Assembly (NCBI RefSeq): GCF_028583725.1
Contig: NZ_CP110680.1
Coordinates: 1,550,001-1,614,000 of the forward strand
Length of the DNA stretch: 64,000 nucleotides
Origin: Cellulomonas fimi
GTDB lineage: Bacteria > Actinomycetota > Actinomycetes > Actinomycetales > Cellulomonadaceae
Reading direction: 5' to 3'
In this document: positions 38,853 through 47,861 of the stretch, piece by piece
How the letters are laid out: each line of letters begins with the position of its first letter
How positions within the stretch are numbered: the first letter of the stretch is position 1
Program-made: the position numbers and the translations under genes
Notes under the pieces: model-generated
Told to the model about the DNA's origin: nothing
The model's database searches: none
The model's input: only the letters and a program-made list of their open reading frames with translations

Positions 38853-41120
38853 ATGGCACGGCGGGCGAGCGGCCAGGGCGGTGTGCGGTACGTCGACGGC
38901 GTCGAGCCGCGCGGCGGCTACCTGGAGTCGCCGGTGACGTCCGTCGCGCCGCGCGCCGGGAAGCCGTTCGCGGCGCTCGGGATGCGGACGGTCGGCGACC
39001 TGCTGCGCCACTACCCGTTCCGGTACGCCGACCCGGGCACGCTCACCGACATCGCGAGCCTGCGCGTGGGCGACACCGTCACGGTCGTCGCGGACGTGCG
39101 GCAGGCGGTCGTGCGGCGCGCGCGCTCGACCAACGCGGCCCGGCTCGAGGTGCGGATCACGGACGGCCGCAGCGAGCTCCAGCTCATCTTCTTCGGGGGC
39201 GCGCGGCACCACGAGCGTCTCCTCGTCCCCGGCCGGCGGGGGCTGTTCACCGGGCAGATCTCCGCGTTCGGCGGGCACCTGCAGCTCGCGCACCCGACGT
39301 ACGAGATGTTCGACGACGACGGCGAGGGGGAGCGGGTCGCCGTCGAGCGCGCGTCGTGGCCGCGCCCGGTGTACCGCGCGGGTGCGGGGCTCGACACGAC
39401 GAAGATCGCCGCCGCCGTGCGGACCGTCCTCGGCACCCTGCGCGACGAGGACGTCGTCGACCCGGTGCCGCCGGAGCTGCGCGAGCAGCACGGGCTCGCC
39501 GACCTGCACCGCACGCTGCGCGACCTGCACGAGCCGCACACGACCGCCGACTGGCAGGCCGCGCGCGACCGCCTCCGGTACGAGGAGGCGTTCGTCCTGC
39601 AGGCCGAGCTCGCGCGCCGGCGCGCCCGGGCCGCCGCCGAACCCGCGACCGCGCGACCGCCGGTCGAGGACGGGCTGCTCGCCGCGTTCGACGCGCGGCT
39701 GCCGTTCACGCTCACCTCCGGGCAGCGCGAGGTCGGCGAGACGATCGCCGCGGAGCTCGCCCGCCCGGTGCCGATGCAGCGCCTGCTCCAGGGCGAGGTC
39801 GGGTCCGGCAAGACGCTCGTCGCGCTGCGCGCGATGCTCCAGGTCGTCGACGCGGGCGGCCAGGCCGCGCTGCTGGCCCCGACCGAGGTGCTCGCCGCGC
39901 AGCACGCCCGGTCGCTGCGCGGCCTGCTCGGCGACCTCGCCGAGGGCGGCATGCTCGGCGGTGCGGACGCCGCGACGCGTGTCGTGCTCCTCACCGGCTC
40001 GCAGTCGACCGCCGCGCGCAGGACCGCGCTGCTCGACGCCGCGAGCGGCGCCGCGGGGATCGTCGTCGGGACGCACGCGCTGCTGTCCGCGACCGTGCAG
40101 TTCGCCGACCTCGGGCTCGTCGTGGTCGACGAGCAGCACAAGTTCGGCGTCGAGCAGCGCGACACGCTGCGCGCGAAGGCGTCGGCGAGCCCGCACCTGC
40201 TCGTCATGACGGCGACCCCGATCCCGCGCACCGTCGCGATGACCGTCTTCGGCGACCTGGAGACCTCGGTGCTGCGCGAGGTGCCCGCGGGGCGCAGCGG
40301 CGTCGTCACGCACGTCGTCCCCGCCGACAACCCCGTCTGGATGACGCGGACGTGGGCGCGCGTGCGGGAGGAGGTCGACAAGGGGGGCCGCGCGTACGTC
40401 GTGTGCCCGCGCATCGACGGCGACGACGACGAGGGCGCCGACGACGCCGACCTTGTCCGCGAGGACGCGCCCGACGACGACAGCGGGCCGGCCACGCCCC
40501 GGCGGCCGCTGCGCGCGGTGCTCGACGTGGCCGCCGAGCTCGCCGCGGAACCCGTCCTGACGGGGGTCGCGGTCGGCATCCTGCACGGGCGCCTGGCGCC
40601 CGACGAGAAGGACCGTGCGCTCGCGGACTTCGCGTCGGGGCGCGTGCCCGTGCTCGTGTCGACGACGGTCGTCGAGGTCGGCGTCGACGTGCCCGAGGCG
40701 ACCGCGATGGTGATCCTCGACGCCGACCGGTTCGGCGTGTCCCAGCTGCACCAGCTGCGCGGGCGGATCGGGCGCGGCAGCGCGCCCGGTGTCTGCCTGC
40801 TCGTGTCGACCGCCGAGCCCGGCACGCCCGCGGCGGAGCGCGTCGACACGCTCGCGCGTACGTCGGACGGCTTCGCGCTCGCGAGCTTCGACCTCGAGCA
40901 GCGCGGTGAGGGCGACGTGCTGGGCGCGTCGCAGTGGGGCGGGTCGTCGTCCCTGCGGCTGCTGCGCGTGACGCGCGACGGCGACGTGATCGAGCGCGCG
41001 CGCCAGGACGCACGGGCGCTCGTCGAGCGTGACCCCGAGCTCGCGTCGTGGCCGCCGCTGGACGACGCCATCCGCGCGCTGCTCGCCGGCGACCGTGAGG
41101 AGTTCCTCGACCGCACGTGA
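38853..41120 (+). CDS. recG: ATP-dependent DNA helicase RecG
   Basis: This 755-aa helicase remodels stalled forks and Holliday junctions. It has an N-terminal OB-fold wedge domain, Walker A GEVGSGKT, DEQH box (VVDEQHKFGVEQR), MTATPIPRT, and C-terminal helicase motifs (DRFGVSQLHQLRGRIGRG). An acidic low-complexity insert (about residues 527-555) sits between helicase blocks. The start ATG follows the DAK2 stop by one base. The stop overlaps a GTG at 41117, but the next gene more likely starts at 41183. Confidence 0.96.
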   Translation: MARRASGQGGVRYVDGVEPRGGYLESPVTSVAPRAGKPFAALGMRTVGDLLRHYPFRYADPGTLTDIASLRVGDTVTVVADVRQAVVRRARSTNAARLEVRITDGRSELQLIFFGGARHHERLLVPGRRGLFTGQISAFGGHLQLAHPTYEMFDDDGEGERVAVERASWPRPVYRAGAGLDTTKIAAAVRTVLGTLRDEDVVDPVPPELREQHGLADLHRTLRDLHEPHTTADWQAARDRLRYEEAFVLQAELARRRARAAAEPATARPPVEDGLLAAFDARLPFTLTSGQREVGETIAAELARPVPMQRLLQGEVGSGKTLVALRAMLQVVDAGGQAALLAPTEVLAAQHARSLRGLLGDLAEGGMLGGADAATRVVLLTGSQSTAARRTALLDAASGAAGIVVGTHALLSATVQFADLGLVVVDEQHKFGVEQRDTLRAKASASPHLLVMTATPIPRTVAMTVFGDLETSVLREVPAGRSGVVTHVVPADNPVWMTRTWARVREEVDKGGRAYVVCPRIDGDDDEGADDADLVREDAPDDDSGPATPRRPLRAVLDVAAELAAEPVLTGVAVGILHGRLAPDEKDRALADFASGRVPVLVSTTVVEVGVDVPEATAMVILDADRFGVSQLHQLRGRIGRGSAPGVCLLVSTAEPGTPAAERVDTLARTSDGFALASFDLEQRGEGDVLGASQWGGSSSLRLLRVTRDGDVIERARQDARALVERDPELASWPPLDDAIRALLAGDREEFLDRT

Positions 41121-41169
41121 CGGCCGGGACGTCGACCCTGCCGGTGCGGGAGCGCACGGGCGGGCGGTC

Positions 41170-41175
41170 TACCCT
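41170..41175 (+). promoter_or_regulatory. -10 TACCCT of the ABC ATPase gene (leaderless)
   Basis: TACCCT is 7 bases before the GTG at 41183, inside the reading frame that could begin at 41117. Confidence 0.45.
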
Positions 41176-41182
41176 GGCGGGC

Positions 41183-41872
41183 GTGTCGAAGCCCGTCGTG
41201 CGCGCCCAGGACCTGGTAGTCGGCTACGGCGGGGCACCGGTGTGCGCCCCGGTGAGCTTCACGCTCGCCCCGGGCAAGGCGGTCGCGCTGGTCGGCGCGA
41301 ACGGCTCGGGCAAGTCGACCGTGCTCAAGACCGTCCTCGGGCTGCTCACGCCCGAGCAGGGCACCCTGCGCGTGTTCGGCGAACCCGTCGACGAGCGGGA
41401 CGTGCTGTTCCGCACCCGTGTCGCGTCCGTGCTCGACGACGACGCGTACTTCCCGGCGCTGACCGTCGCGGAGCACCTGTACCTCACGGCCCGCGGGCAC
41501 GGCGTCCTCGGCGCGGACGGGGTCGTCGACACGCTGCTCGACGAGTTCGGGCTCGCCGACCACCGACGCGCGCTGCCCGTCGCGCTCTCGTCCGGCCAGC
41601 GGCGCCGCCTGCTGCTCGCGGCCGGCTTCGCGCGTCCGCGGTCGCTGCTGGTGCTCGACGAGCCCGAGCAGCGCCTCGACCGTGCGATGCGCGACCGGCT
41701 CGCCGAGCGGCTGAACGTCGAGAAGCGTGACGGCGGTGCGGTGCTGCTCGCGACGCACGACCCCGAGCTGGTGCGCGCGGTCGCCGACCGGGCGGTCGTG
41801 GTCGCCGACGACGTCAGCCGGGTGGTCGACCCCGTCGAGGCCGCGCGCGTGATCAGCCGGGAGAACCCGTGA
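41183..41872 (+). CDS. ABC transporter ATP-binding protein
   Basis: This 229-aa ATPase has Walker A GANGSGKST, signature-like ALSSGQRRRL, Walker B LLVLDEP and a switch His (THDPEL). The signature is SSGQ rather than LSGGQ, common in this subgroup. Two starts are possible: GTG 41117, overlapping recG as GTGA, or GTG 41183, preceded by a leaderless-type -10; the family N-terminus (VSKPVVRAQDLVVGYG) favours 41183. The next gene encodes a large membrane protein and overlaps by GTGA, so they form an ABC exporter pair of unknown substrate. Confidence 0.88.
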   Translation: MSKPVVRAQDLVVGYGGAPVCAPVSFTLAPGKAVALVGANGSGKSTVLKTVLGLLTPEQGTLRVFGEPVDERDVLFRTRVASVLDDDAYFPALTVAEHLYLTARGHGVLGADGVVDTLLDEFGLADHRRALPVALSSGQRRRLLLAAGFARPRSLLVLDEPEQRLDRAMRDRLAERLNVEKRDGGAVLLATHDPELVRAVADRAVVVADDVSRVVDPVEAARVISRENP

Positions 41873-43470
41873 GCGACGAGGCGGCGGTCGCACCGTCGGA
41901 CGTCGGCGAGGTCCCGTCCGCCCGGGCCATCCGCCGGTACACCGCGCACGCCGCCAACGCGCGCGGCGGCGCGAGCCTCGGCTCGGTCCTCTCGGACGTC
42001 TACTACGCGGTGATCTCGGTGGGCGTGAGCGTGCTCGTCGCGCTCGGCGCCGCGCGCACCCTCCGGCTCGAGGTGCACCCCGCGTCGCACGTCGCGACCG
42101 GGTGGGCGCTCGACCTGTCGACGCTCGTCGCCGTGGTCCTCGTCGCGGGGGCCGGGGCGCTGCTCTCGGTGGCCGGACGTCTGGGACCGGTCGGCGCGGG
42201 CGGTGCGGAGGCGGCGTGGTGGCTCGGCCTGCCCGTCGACCGCCGGGGGCTGCTGCGGCCCGCGTCGCTGCGCCTGCCGGTCGTGGCGGGCGTGGTCGGC
42301 GGGGTCGTGGTCGCGATCCTCGACGCCGGGCTGCTCGCGGAGCCGGGCGCCACGGTCAGCCGGGTGGCGGTCGGCGCCGCGGTCGTCGCGGCCGCCGTCG
42401 TGCTCGCCGCCGCCGCCGCCCAGACGACGGGCACGTCCCGACGCGCGCTCGCGCTCACGGGCGATCTCGTCGCGGTGGCCGCCCTCGCGACCGCCGTCGT
42501 GCTGCTCGTCACGGACGTCCAGGTGCCCGCGCCCGCACCCGCGTGGGGGGTCGTGGCCGGCCTCGTGGTGCTCGTCGGCGGGCTCGGCGTGCTGGTCGAC
42601 CGCCGGCTCGCGCACATCCCGGAGCGCTCGCTGCGCGAGAGCGGCTCGGTCGCCGCGCAGGCCGTCGGTGCCGTGGTGTCGCTCGACTCGCGCGAGCTGG
42701 GCCGGGCGCTCACCGACGGCGCGCTGCCGGCCGCCCGTCGGCGCGTCAGCCGGCTGCGCACGGTCCGGGGCGCGGCGTCCGCGCTCGTCACCGCCGACCT
42801 CGTCGTCGTGCGCCGGTCGACGCGGCACCTCGTGCAGCTCGTCGTCGCGGCGCTCGTGCCGGCGATCGTCGTGGTCGTGCCGCAGCTGGCGTCGCCGTTC
42901 GGCGTGCTCATGGCCGTGCTGCTGTCGGGCTACGTCGCCGCGAGCGCGACGGGGGAGGGCGCCCGACGCGCCGAGATGGCCCCGGTGCTCGACCGGCTCC
43001 TGCCGCTCGACGCGAAGACCGTCCGGCGGCTGCGGATGGTGGTCCCGGGGATCGCGATGCTCGCCTGGTCGCTCGTGGCGTTCGCGGCGGTCGGCCTGTG
43101 GGCCGACCGGCTCGTCGGGTGGCTCGCGCTCGCGGTCGCCGCGACGCCCGTGTGGGCCGCGGCCGCGGTCCGTGCCGCGTACCGGTCGGCACCCGACTGG
43201 TCAGGACCGCTCGTGTCGACGCCCATGGGCGCCCTGCCGAGCGGTGTCGCCGCCGTGCTGGCGCGCGGGCCCGACGTCGTGGTGCTCGGGCTGCTGCCGG
43301 TGTGGATCGCGATCCTCGTCGGCCGCACCGGGCCGGTGTTCCTGGCCGCGCAGGCGCTGTGCGCGGTGGTGGCGGTGCTCGTCGCCTCGTCGATCGAGAC
43401 GCGCCCCCTCATGGAGCGGCTCATGAACGCGCAGGAGAACCCGCCCGCGACACCCGGGGCACGCCGGTGA
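41869..43470 (+). CDS. DUF6297-family ABC-associated membrane protein
   Basis: This 533-aa protein has about 12 hydrophobic segments and a soluble N-terminal stretch of about 40 residues. It resembles the actinobacterial DUF6297 family, which sits with an ABC ATPase between recG and rsmD. It is probably the membrane half of the transporter, although no standard permease motif is visible. The GTG overlaps the ATPase stop, and its stop overlaps the rsmD start, so three genes are coupled. The substrate is unknown. Confidence 0.78.
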   Translation: MSDEAAVAPSDVGEVPSARAIRRYTAHAANARGGASLGSVLSDVYYAVISVGVSVLVALGAARTLRLEVHPASHVATGWALDLSTLVAVVLVAGAGALLSVAGRLGPVGAGGAEAAWWLGLPVDRRGLLRPASLRLPVVAGVVGGVVVAILDAGLLAEPGATVSRVAVGAAVVAAAVVLAAAAAQTTGTSRRALALTGDLVAVAALATAVVLLVTDVQVPAPAPAWGVVAGLVVLVGGLGVLVDRRLAHIPERSLRESGSVAAQAVGAVVSLDSRELGRALTDGALPAARRRVSRLRTVRGAASALVTADLVVVRRSTRHLVQLVVAALVPAIVVVVPQLASPFGVLMAVLLSGYVAASATGEGARRAEMAPVLDRLLPLDAKTVRRLRMVVPGIAMLAWSLVAFAAVGLWADRLVGWLALAVAATPVWAAAAVRAAYRSAPDWSGPLVSTPMGALPSGVAAVLARGPDVVVLGLLPVWIAILVGRTGPVFLAAQALCAVVAVLVASSIETRPLMERLMNAQENPPATPGARR

Positions 43471-44069
43471 CGCGCATCGTGGCCGGGACCGCCGGCGGGC
43501 GGACGCTCCAGGTCCCCCGGCGGGGTACGCGGCCCACGAGCGAGCGCGTCCGCGAGGCGCTGTTCTCGCGGCTCGAGCACCTCGGCGTCGTGTCGGGCGC
43601 GCGCGTGCTCGACCTGTACGCCGGTTCGGGGGCGCTCGGGCTGGAGGCCGCGAGCCGCGGTGCGCTCGCGGTGACGCTCGTGGAGTCGTCGCGCGACGCC
43701 GCCGACGTGTGCCGCCGCAACGTCGCGGCGCTCGGTCTGCGCGGGGTCGTCGTCGTCGCGGAGCGGGCCGAGAGGTTCGTGCAGCGCCGCCCCGCCGCGC
43801 CGTGGGACCTCGTCCTGGTCGACCCGCCCTACGACGTCGCGGAGGCCGACCTCGGCACGGTGCTCGCCGACGTGGCGCCCGACGTCGCCGACGACGGCGT
43901 GCTGGTGGTCGAGCGGTCGAGCCGGTCGCCCGAGCCGACGTGGCCGCCCGGCTGGGAGGGCGTCGAGCGGCGCGCGTACGGCGAGACGGTCGTCTGGTTC
44001 GGCGAGCGGACGCCGCCCGAGGCCGGGCCCGCCGCGGGCGACGCGTCGCGCGGCACCGACGCGCGCTGA
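43467..44069 (+). CDS. rsmD: 16S rRNA (guanine966-N2)-methyltransferase RsmD
   Basis: This 200-aa methyltransferase modifies G966 of 16S rRNA. It starts with the family's RIVAGTAGGRTLQVP and has the SAM motif VLDLYAGSGALGLEA and catalytic motif LVDPPYD. The GTG overlaps the DUF6297 stop. A disordered tail follows the fold. The next gene is coaD, the usual partner order. Confidence 0.94.
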   Translation: MTRIVAGTAGGRTLQVPRRGTRPTSERVREALFSRLEHLGVVSGARVLDLYAGSGALGLEAASRGALAVTLVESSRDAADVCRRNVAALGLRGVVVVAERAERFVQRRPAAPWDLVLVDPPYDVAEADLGTVLADVAPDVADDGVLVVERSSRSPEPTWPPGWEGVERRAYGETVVWFGERTPPEAGPAAGDASRGTDAR

Positions 44070-44107
44070 CCCGGCCGCGTCCGACGGGCGCGCGCGGGTC
44101 GTTCGCC

Positions 44108-44113
44108 TACCCT
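44108..44113 (+). promoter_or_regulatory. -10 TACCCT of coaD (leaderless)
   Basis: TACCCT is 6 bases before the GTG at 44120. Confidence 0.5.
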
Positions 44114-44119
44114 GGCCGG

Positions 44120-44614
44120 GTGACCACAGCCGTCTGCCCGGGATCCTTCGACCCCCTCACCCTCGGCCACGTGGACGTGGTGCGGCGTGCGCGGACGATG
44201 TTCGACGAGGTCGTCGTCGCCGTGGCGCGCAACTCCTCGAAGACCCCGCTGCTGACCGCGGACGAGCGCGTCGCGCTCGCCCGTGCGGCGCTCGCGGGGC
44301 TCGACGGCGTGCGGGTCGAGGCCGTCGACGGGCTGCTCGCCGACTTCGTGCGCGCACAGGGGGCGTCGGCGGTCGTCAAGGGCCTGCGCAGCGGCGCGGA
44401 CTTCGACGCCGAGCTGCCGATGGCGCTCATGAACCGGCACCTGTCGGGCGTCGAGACGGTGTTCGTGGTCGGCGACCCGGCGCTCGCGCACGTCGCGTCG
44501 TCGCTGGTCAAGGACGTGGCGCGGTACGGCGGTGCGATCGACGACCTGGTGCCGGACGGCGTCGGTGAGGCGGTGCGGGCGGCGCTCGCGCGGACGGGAG
44601 GGAGTGCACGATGA
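44120..44614 (+). CDS. coaD: Phosphopantetheine adenylyltransferase
   Basis: This 164-aa nucleotidyltransferase makes dephospho-CoA from 4'-phosphopantetheine and ATP. Motifs are GSFDPLTLGHVDVVRRA (with the TxGH signature), KGLRSGADFDAELPMALMN and the C-terminal ASSLVKDVARYGGAI. A leaderless start is likely. The stop overlaps the sepIVA-like start as ATGA. Confidence 0.96.
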   Translation: MTTAVCPGSFDPLTLGHVDVVRRARTMFDEVVVAVARNSSKTPLLTADERVALARAALAGLDGVRVEAVDGLLADFVRAQGASAVVKGLRSGADFDAELPMALMNRHLSGVETVFVVGDPALAHVASSLVKDVARYGGAIDDLVPDGVGEAVRAALARTGGSAR

Positions 44615-45126
44615 CCGACGAGGACGCGACGACCCGGCCCGAGGGCCTCACGGGCGTGCTGGACGCCATCGCGGCGGCCGTGACGAACGCGCGGGCGATG
44701 CCCATGTCGTCCTCCGTGCTGGTGAACCGCGCGGAGCTGCTGGACCTGCTGGACCAGGCGCGCGACGTGCTGCCGACGCAGCTCACGCGGGCCGACCAGG
44801 TGCTCGCGGACGCCGACACGGCGCGTGCGGAGGCGCGCGCGCAGGCGGACCGCATCATCGCGGAGGCGCGGCAACGTGCGGACGCCCTGGTCGACGCCGA
44901 GGCCGTGGTGGTCGCCGCCCGCGAGCGGGCGCAGCAGATCGTGCAGGAGGCGGAGGAGTCGGCGGCGGTGCTGCGCCGGGACGCCGACGACTACTGCGAC
45001 CGACGCCTGGCGGACTTCGAGATCGACCTGGGGAAGGTGCTGAGCCAGGTGCAGGCGGGCCGGGCGAAGCTCGCCGACCGCCTCGACGGCGGCGTGGACG
45101 ACCGGGCGGAGGGCCCCGTCCTCTGA
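44611..45126 (+). CDS. SepIVA/DivIVA-like coiled-coil protein
   Basis: This 171-aa protein is mostly long helix. A DivIVA-type N-terminal region (ELLDLLDQARDVLPTQLTRADQVL) is followed by a coiled coil rich in Ala, Glu, Arg and Gln (about residues 60-150). In mycobacteria the gene just upstream of DUF177 and rnc encodes SepIVA, a septum-associated DivIVA-domain protein. The position between coaD and DUF177 and the fold both fit. It is translationally coupled to coaD and followed by a terminator. A role in division or polar growth is inferred from synteny. Confidence 0.7.
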   Translation: MTDEDATTRPEGLTGVLDAIAAAVTNARAMPMSSSVLVNRAELLDLLDQARDVLPTQLTRADQVLADADTARAEARAQADRIIAEARQRADALVDAEAVVVAARERAQQIVQEAEESAAVLRRDADDYCDRRLADFEIDLGKVLSQVQAGRAKLADRLDGGVDDRAEGPVL

Positions 45127-45191
45127 CGGGCGGGTCTCGGAGGGGAACCCGTCGACGGACCAGCCGACGGACGACCCTCCGGACGACTCGG

Positions 45192-45227
45192 CGGACCTCC
45201 CGACGGCCGACCGTCGGGCGAGGTCCG
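45192..45227 (+). terminator. Terminator after the sepIVA-like gene
   Basis: A stem of 8 plus 7 bp with a 2-nt bulge and a CCGA loop lies 65 bases after the stop and ends just before the next promoter. Confidence 0.6.
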
Positions 45228-45233
45228 GCTGAT

Positions 45234-45263
45234 TTGGGAGCCCCCGGTCCGGTGTCGTAGAGT
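45234..45263 (+). promoter_or_regulatory. Promoter of DUF177-rpmF-rnc-mutM
   Basis: TTGGGA (45234-45239) and TAGAGT (45258-45263) are separated by 18 bases. Transcription near 45270 gives a 55-nt leader. Confidence 0.6.
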
Positions 45264-45324
45264 TGGCGGTTGGTCCTGCCGGTCGTGGCGTGGACCGAGA
45301 TCCAAGACGAGGGGACCTTCGGCC

Positions 45325-45903
45325 GTGCAGCGCCCTGTTCACCTCGATCCCCGCTCGCCGTTCGTGCTCGACACGCATGAGCTCGGCCGACGTCCGGGAT
45401 CGACGCGGACCGTGCAGCTCACGGTCGGTGCCCCGGAGGATCTCGGGACCGACGTGATCGGCATCCGTCCTGGTACCGACATCGAGCTGGATCTCCGGCT
45501 CGAGGCGGTCATGGAGGGAGTCCTGGTCTCCGGATCCGTCCGTGGCCGGGCGGTCGGGGAGTGCGTGCGCTGCCTGGAAGAGGTCGTCGAGGACGTCGAC
45601 GTCTCGCTCCAGGAGCTCTACGTCTACCCCGAGCGCGCCGCCGCTGCGGTCGAGGAGGGCGACGAGGACGAGGACGTGCGTGAGCTGGAGGGCGATCTGA
45701 TCGACCTCGAGCCCGCGCTGCGGGACGTGGTGGTGCCGGCTCTGCCGTTCCAGCCGCTGTGCCGCCCCGACTGCCCGGGTCTGTGCTCCGAGTGCGGAGC
45801 ACGCCTGGCGGACGACCCTGACCATTCGCATGAGACGCTTGACCCTCGCTGGTCCGCCCTGAGCGGACTGTCGAGCAAGGTCGACGAGACGAAAGAGAGC
45901 TAG
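45325..45903 (+). CDS. DUF177/YceD-family protein
   Basis: This 192-aa protein has the DUF177 fold with cysteines in [12 protein letters not shown] and [13 protein letters not shown], which may bind zinc. YceD/DUF177 proteins are linked to 23S rRNA maturation and are almost always encoded just before rpmF, as here with 2 bases between. AGGGGA precedes the GTG by 9 bases. It is the first gene of an operon for ribosome and RNA processing. Confidence 0.9.
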   Translation: MQRPVHLDPRSPFVLDTHELGRRPGSTRTVQLTVGAPEDLGTDVIGIRPGTDIELDLRLEAVMEGVLVSGSVRGRAVGECVRCLEEVVEDVDVSLQELYVYPERAAAAVEEGDEDEDVRELEGDLIDLEPALRDVVVPALPFQPLCRPDCPGLCSECGARLADDPDHSHETLDPRWSALSGLSSKVDETKES

Positions 45904-45905
45904 CC

Positions 45906-46103
45906 GTGGCGGTTCCGAAGCGCAAGATGTCGCGCAGCAACACCCGTGCGCGTCGGTCGCAGTGGAAGACCACTGCCGCGACGCTGACCTCGTGCCCCGT
46001 CTGCAAGGCGGACAAGCTGTCGCACGCCGCGTGCCCGTCGTGCGGTGCGTACAACGGCCGTCGCTACGCCGAGGCCGTGCGCAGCGAGCACGAGGCCCGC
46101 TGA
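45906..46103 (+). CDS. rpmF: 50S ribosomal protein L32
   Basis: This 65-aa L32 has the basic N-terminus [19 protein letters not shown] and a zinc ribbon made of CPVC and CPSC. The GTG start lies 2 bases after the DUF177 stop. rnc follows after 46 bases. Like the L28 of this window it is the zinc-binding form. Confidence 0.96.
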   Translation: MAVPKRKMSRSNTRARRSQWKTTAATLTSCPVCKADKLSHAACPSCGAYNGRRYAEAVRSEHEAR

Positions 46104-46149
46104 CACCCTCGCTCGTCGCCGTGACGCACCTGACCGCCCTGTGACCGGG

Positions 46150-46944
46150 ATGAGTGCCGCGGCCGACAGGCTCCTCGAGAAGCTCGGGGTCCATCTGGAC
46201 CCCGAGCTTCTCGTGCTGGCGCTGACCCACCGCTCGTTCGCGCACGAGGCCGGCGGCATCCCGACGAACGAGCGGCTCGAGTTCCTCGGTGACACCGTCC
46301 TCGGTCTCGTCGTGACCGAGTCGCTCTACCGCCGCCACCCCGACCAGCCCGAGGGTGCGCTCGCGAAGATGCGGGCGGCGACCGTCTCGCAGCGCGCGCT
46401 CGCGGGTGTCGCGCGTGACCTCGACCTCGGCGCGTTCGTGCTGCTGGGCAAGGGCGAGCTCGCGACCGGCGGCGCGGACAAGGACTCGATCCTGTCCGAC
46501 ACGCTCGAGGCGATCTTCGGCGCGGTCTACCTGTCGCACGGGCTCGAGACGGCCCGCACGGTCGTCGACCGGTTCGTCGGGCCGACGCTCGACGCCGCCG
46601 CGGGTCTCGGTGCCGGGCTCGACTGGAAGACGTCGCTGCAGGAGCTGTCCGCCGCGCTGGGTCTCGGCGCGCCGTCGTACGAGGTCGTCGGCGAGGGCCC
46701 CGACCACGCCCGCACGTTCACGGCACGCGCCGTGATCGCGGGCGAGGCGCGCGGCAGCGGCAGCGGCCCCGCGAAGAAGCTCGCCGAGCAGCACGCCGCC
46801 GAGGACGCCTACCGCGCGCTCGAGGCGCTCGCGGCGCTCGGGCCGGCCGCCGACGGTGGCCCCGACGGTGCGGCGGGCGACGTGCCCGCCCCGGCCGGGA
46901 CGTCCACCGTGGCCGCGGCCGCGGACGCCGCCGTCGAGGGCTGA
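46150..46944 (+). CDS. rnc: Ribonuclease III
   Basis: This 264-aa enzyme cleaves double-stranded RNA in rRNA maturation and mRNA turnover. The nuclease signature [13 protein letters not shown] and the second acidic site ([15 protein letters not shown]) are intact, and a double-stranded RNA-binding domain follows (from [14 protein letters not shown] to [17 protein letters not shown]). The C-terminal 40 residues are disordered. The ATG at 46150 is preferred, though the GTG at 46141 is in frame. Confidence 0.95.
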   Translation: MSAAADRLLEKLGVHLDPELLVLALTHRSFAHEAGGIPTNERLEFLGDTVLGLVVTESLYRRHPDQPEGALAKMRAATVSQRALAGVARDLDLGAFVLLGKGELATGGADKDSILSDTLEAIFGAVYLSHGLETARTVVDRFVGPTLDAAAGLGAGLDWKTSLQELSAALGLGAPSYEVVGEGPDHARTFTARAVIAGEARGSGSGPAKKLAEQHAAEDAYRALEALAALGPAADGGPDGAAGDVPAPAGTSTVAAAADAAVEG

Positions 46945-46951
46945 GCCCCGG

Positions 46952-47860
46952 GTGCCGGAGCTCCCCGAGGTCGAGACCGTCCGGGACGGGCTCGCACGGC
47001 ACGTGCTCGGTCGCACGGTCACGGGCGTCGCGGTGCACCGCGACTACAGCGTGCGGCGCCACGTCGCCGGTCCGCTCGACTTCGGTGGCCGGCTCACGGG
47101 GCGGCGGCTCGACGCGGCCGTGCGCCGCGGCAAGTTCCTGTGGCTGCTGCTCGACGGCGAGGACGACGCGCTGCTCGCCCACCTCGGCATGAGCGGACAG
47201 CTCCTCGTCCGGGACGCCGCGAGCCTCGACGAGGCGGCGAGGCACCCGCACCTGCGCGCCCGCCTCACCTTCGACGACGGCTCGGCCCTGGACTTCGTCG
47301 ACCAGCGCACGTTCGGCCACCTCAGCGTCCCCGACCTCGTCCCGACGCCCGACGGGGCGCCCGGCGGCCTGGGGTCCGACCGCGCCGCGGTGCCCGAGCC
47401 CGTCGCGCACATCGCGCGCGACCTGCTGGACCCCGCGCTCGACCGGACGCGGCTCGTCGAGGCCGTCCGGGCGCGCCGCACCGGCATCAAGCGCGCCCTG
47501 CTCGACCAGACGCTCGTGTCGGGCGTCGGCAACATCTACGCCGACGAGGGCCTGTGGCGGGCGCGGCTGCACTACGCCCGGGCCACGGACACGCTCCGGC
47601 GGCCGGAGGTGGCGCGCGCGCTCGACGGTGCGCACGAGGTGATGACGCAGGCGCTCGCGCAGGGCGGCACGAGCTTCGACGCGCTGTACGTCAACGTGAA
47701 CGGCGCGTCGGGCTACTTCGACCGGTCGCTCGCCGTGTACGGGCAGGAGGGGCGGCCCTGCCCACGGTGCGGCACGCCTGTGCGCCGCGACGAGTTCATG
47801 AACCGGTCGTCGTACACGTGCCCGCGCTGCCAGCCCCGGCCGCGGAACGGTCGCTGGTGA
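46952..47860 (+). CDS. mutM: Formamidopyrimidine-DNA glycosylase
   Basis: This 302-aa glycosylase/AP lyase removes oxidised purines. After the start Met, the mature N-terminus PELPEVETV provides catalytic Pro and Glu; the helix-two-turn-helix is [14 protein letters not shown] and the C-terminal zinc finger CPRC to CPRC is complete. A segment of about 20 residues ([20 protein letters not shown]) is longer than in many homologues. It follows rnc after 7 bases, the usual actinobacterial order, and ends one base from the convergent dehydrogenase gene. Confidence 0.95.
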   Translation: MPELPEVETVRDGLARHVLGRTVTGVAVHRDYSVRRHVAGPLDFGGRLTGRRLDAAVRRGKFLWLLLDGEDDALLAHLGMSGQLLVRDAASLDEAARHPHLRARLTFDDGSALDFVDQRTFGHLSVPDLVPTPDGAPGGLGSDRAAVPEPVAHIARDLLDPALDRTRLVEAVRARRTGIKRALLDQTLVSGVGNIYADEGLWRARLHYARATDTLRRPEVARALDGAHEVMTQALAQGGTSFDALYVNVNGASGYFDRSLAVYGQEGRPCPRCGTPVRRDEFMNRSSYTCPRCQPRPRNGRW

Positions 47861-47861
47861 C

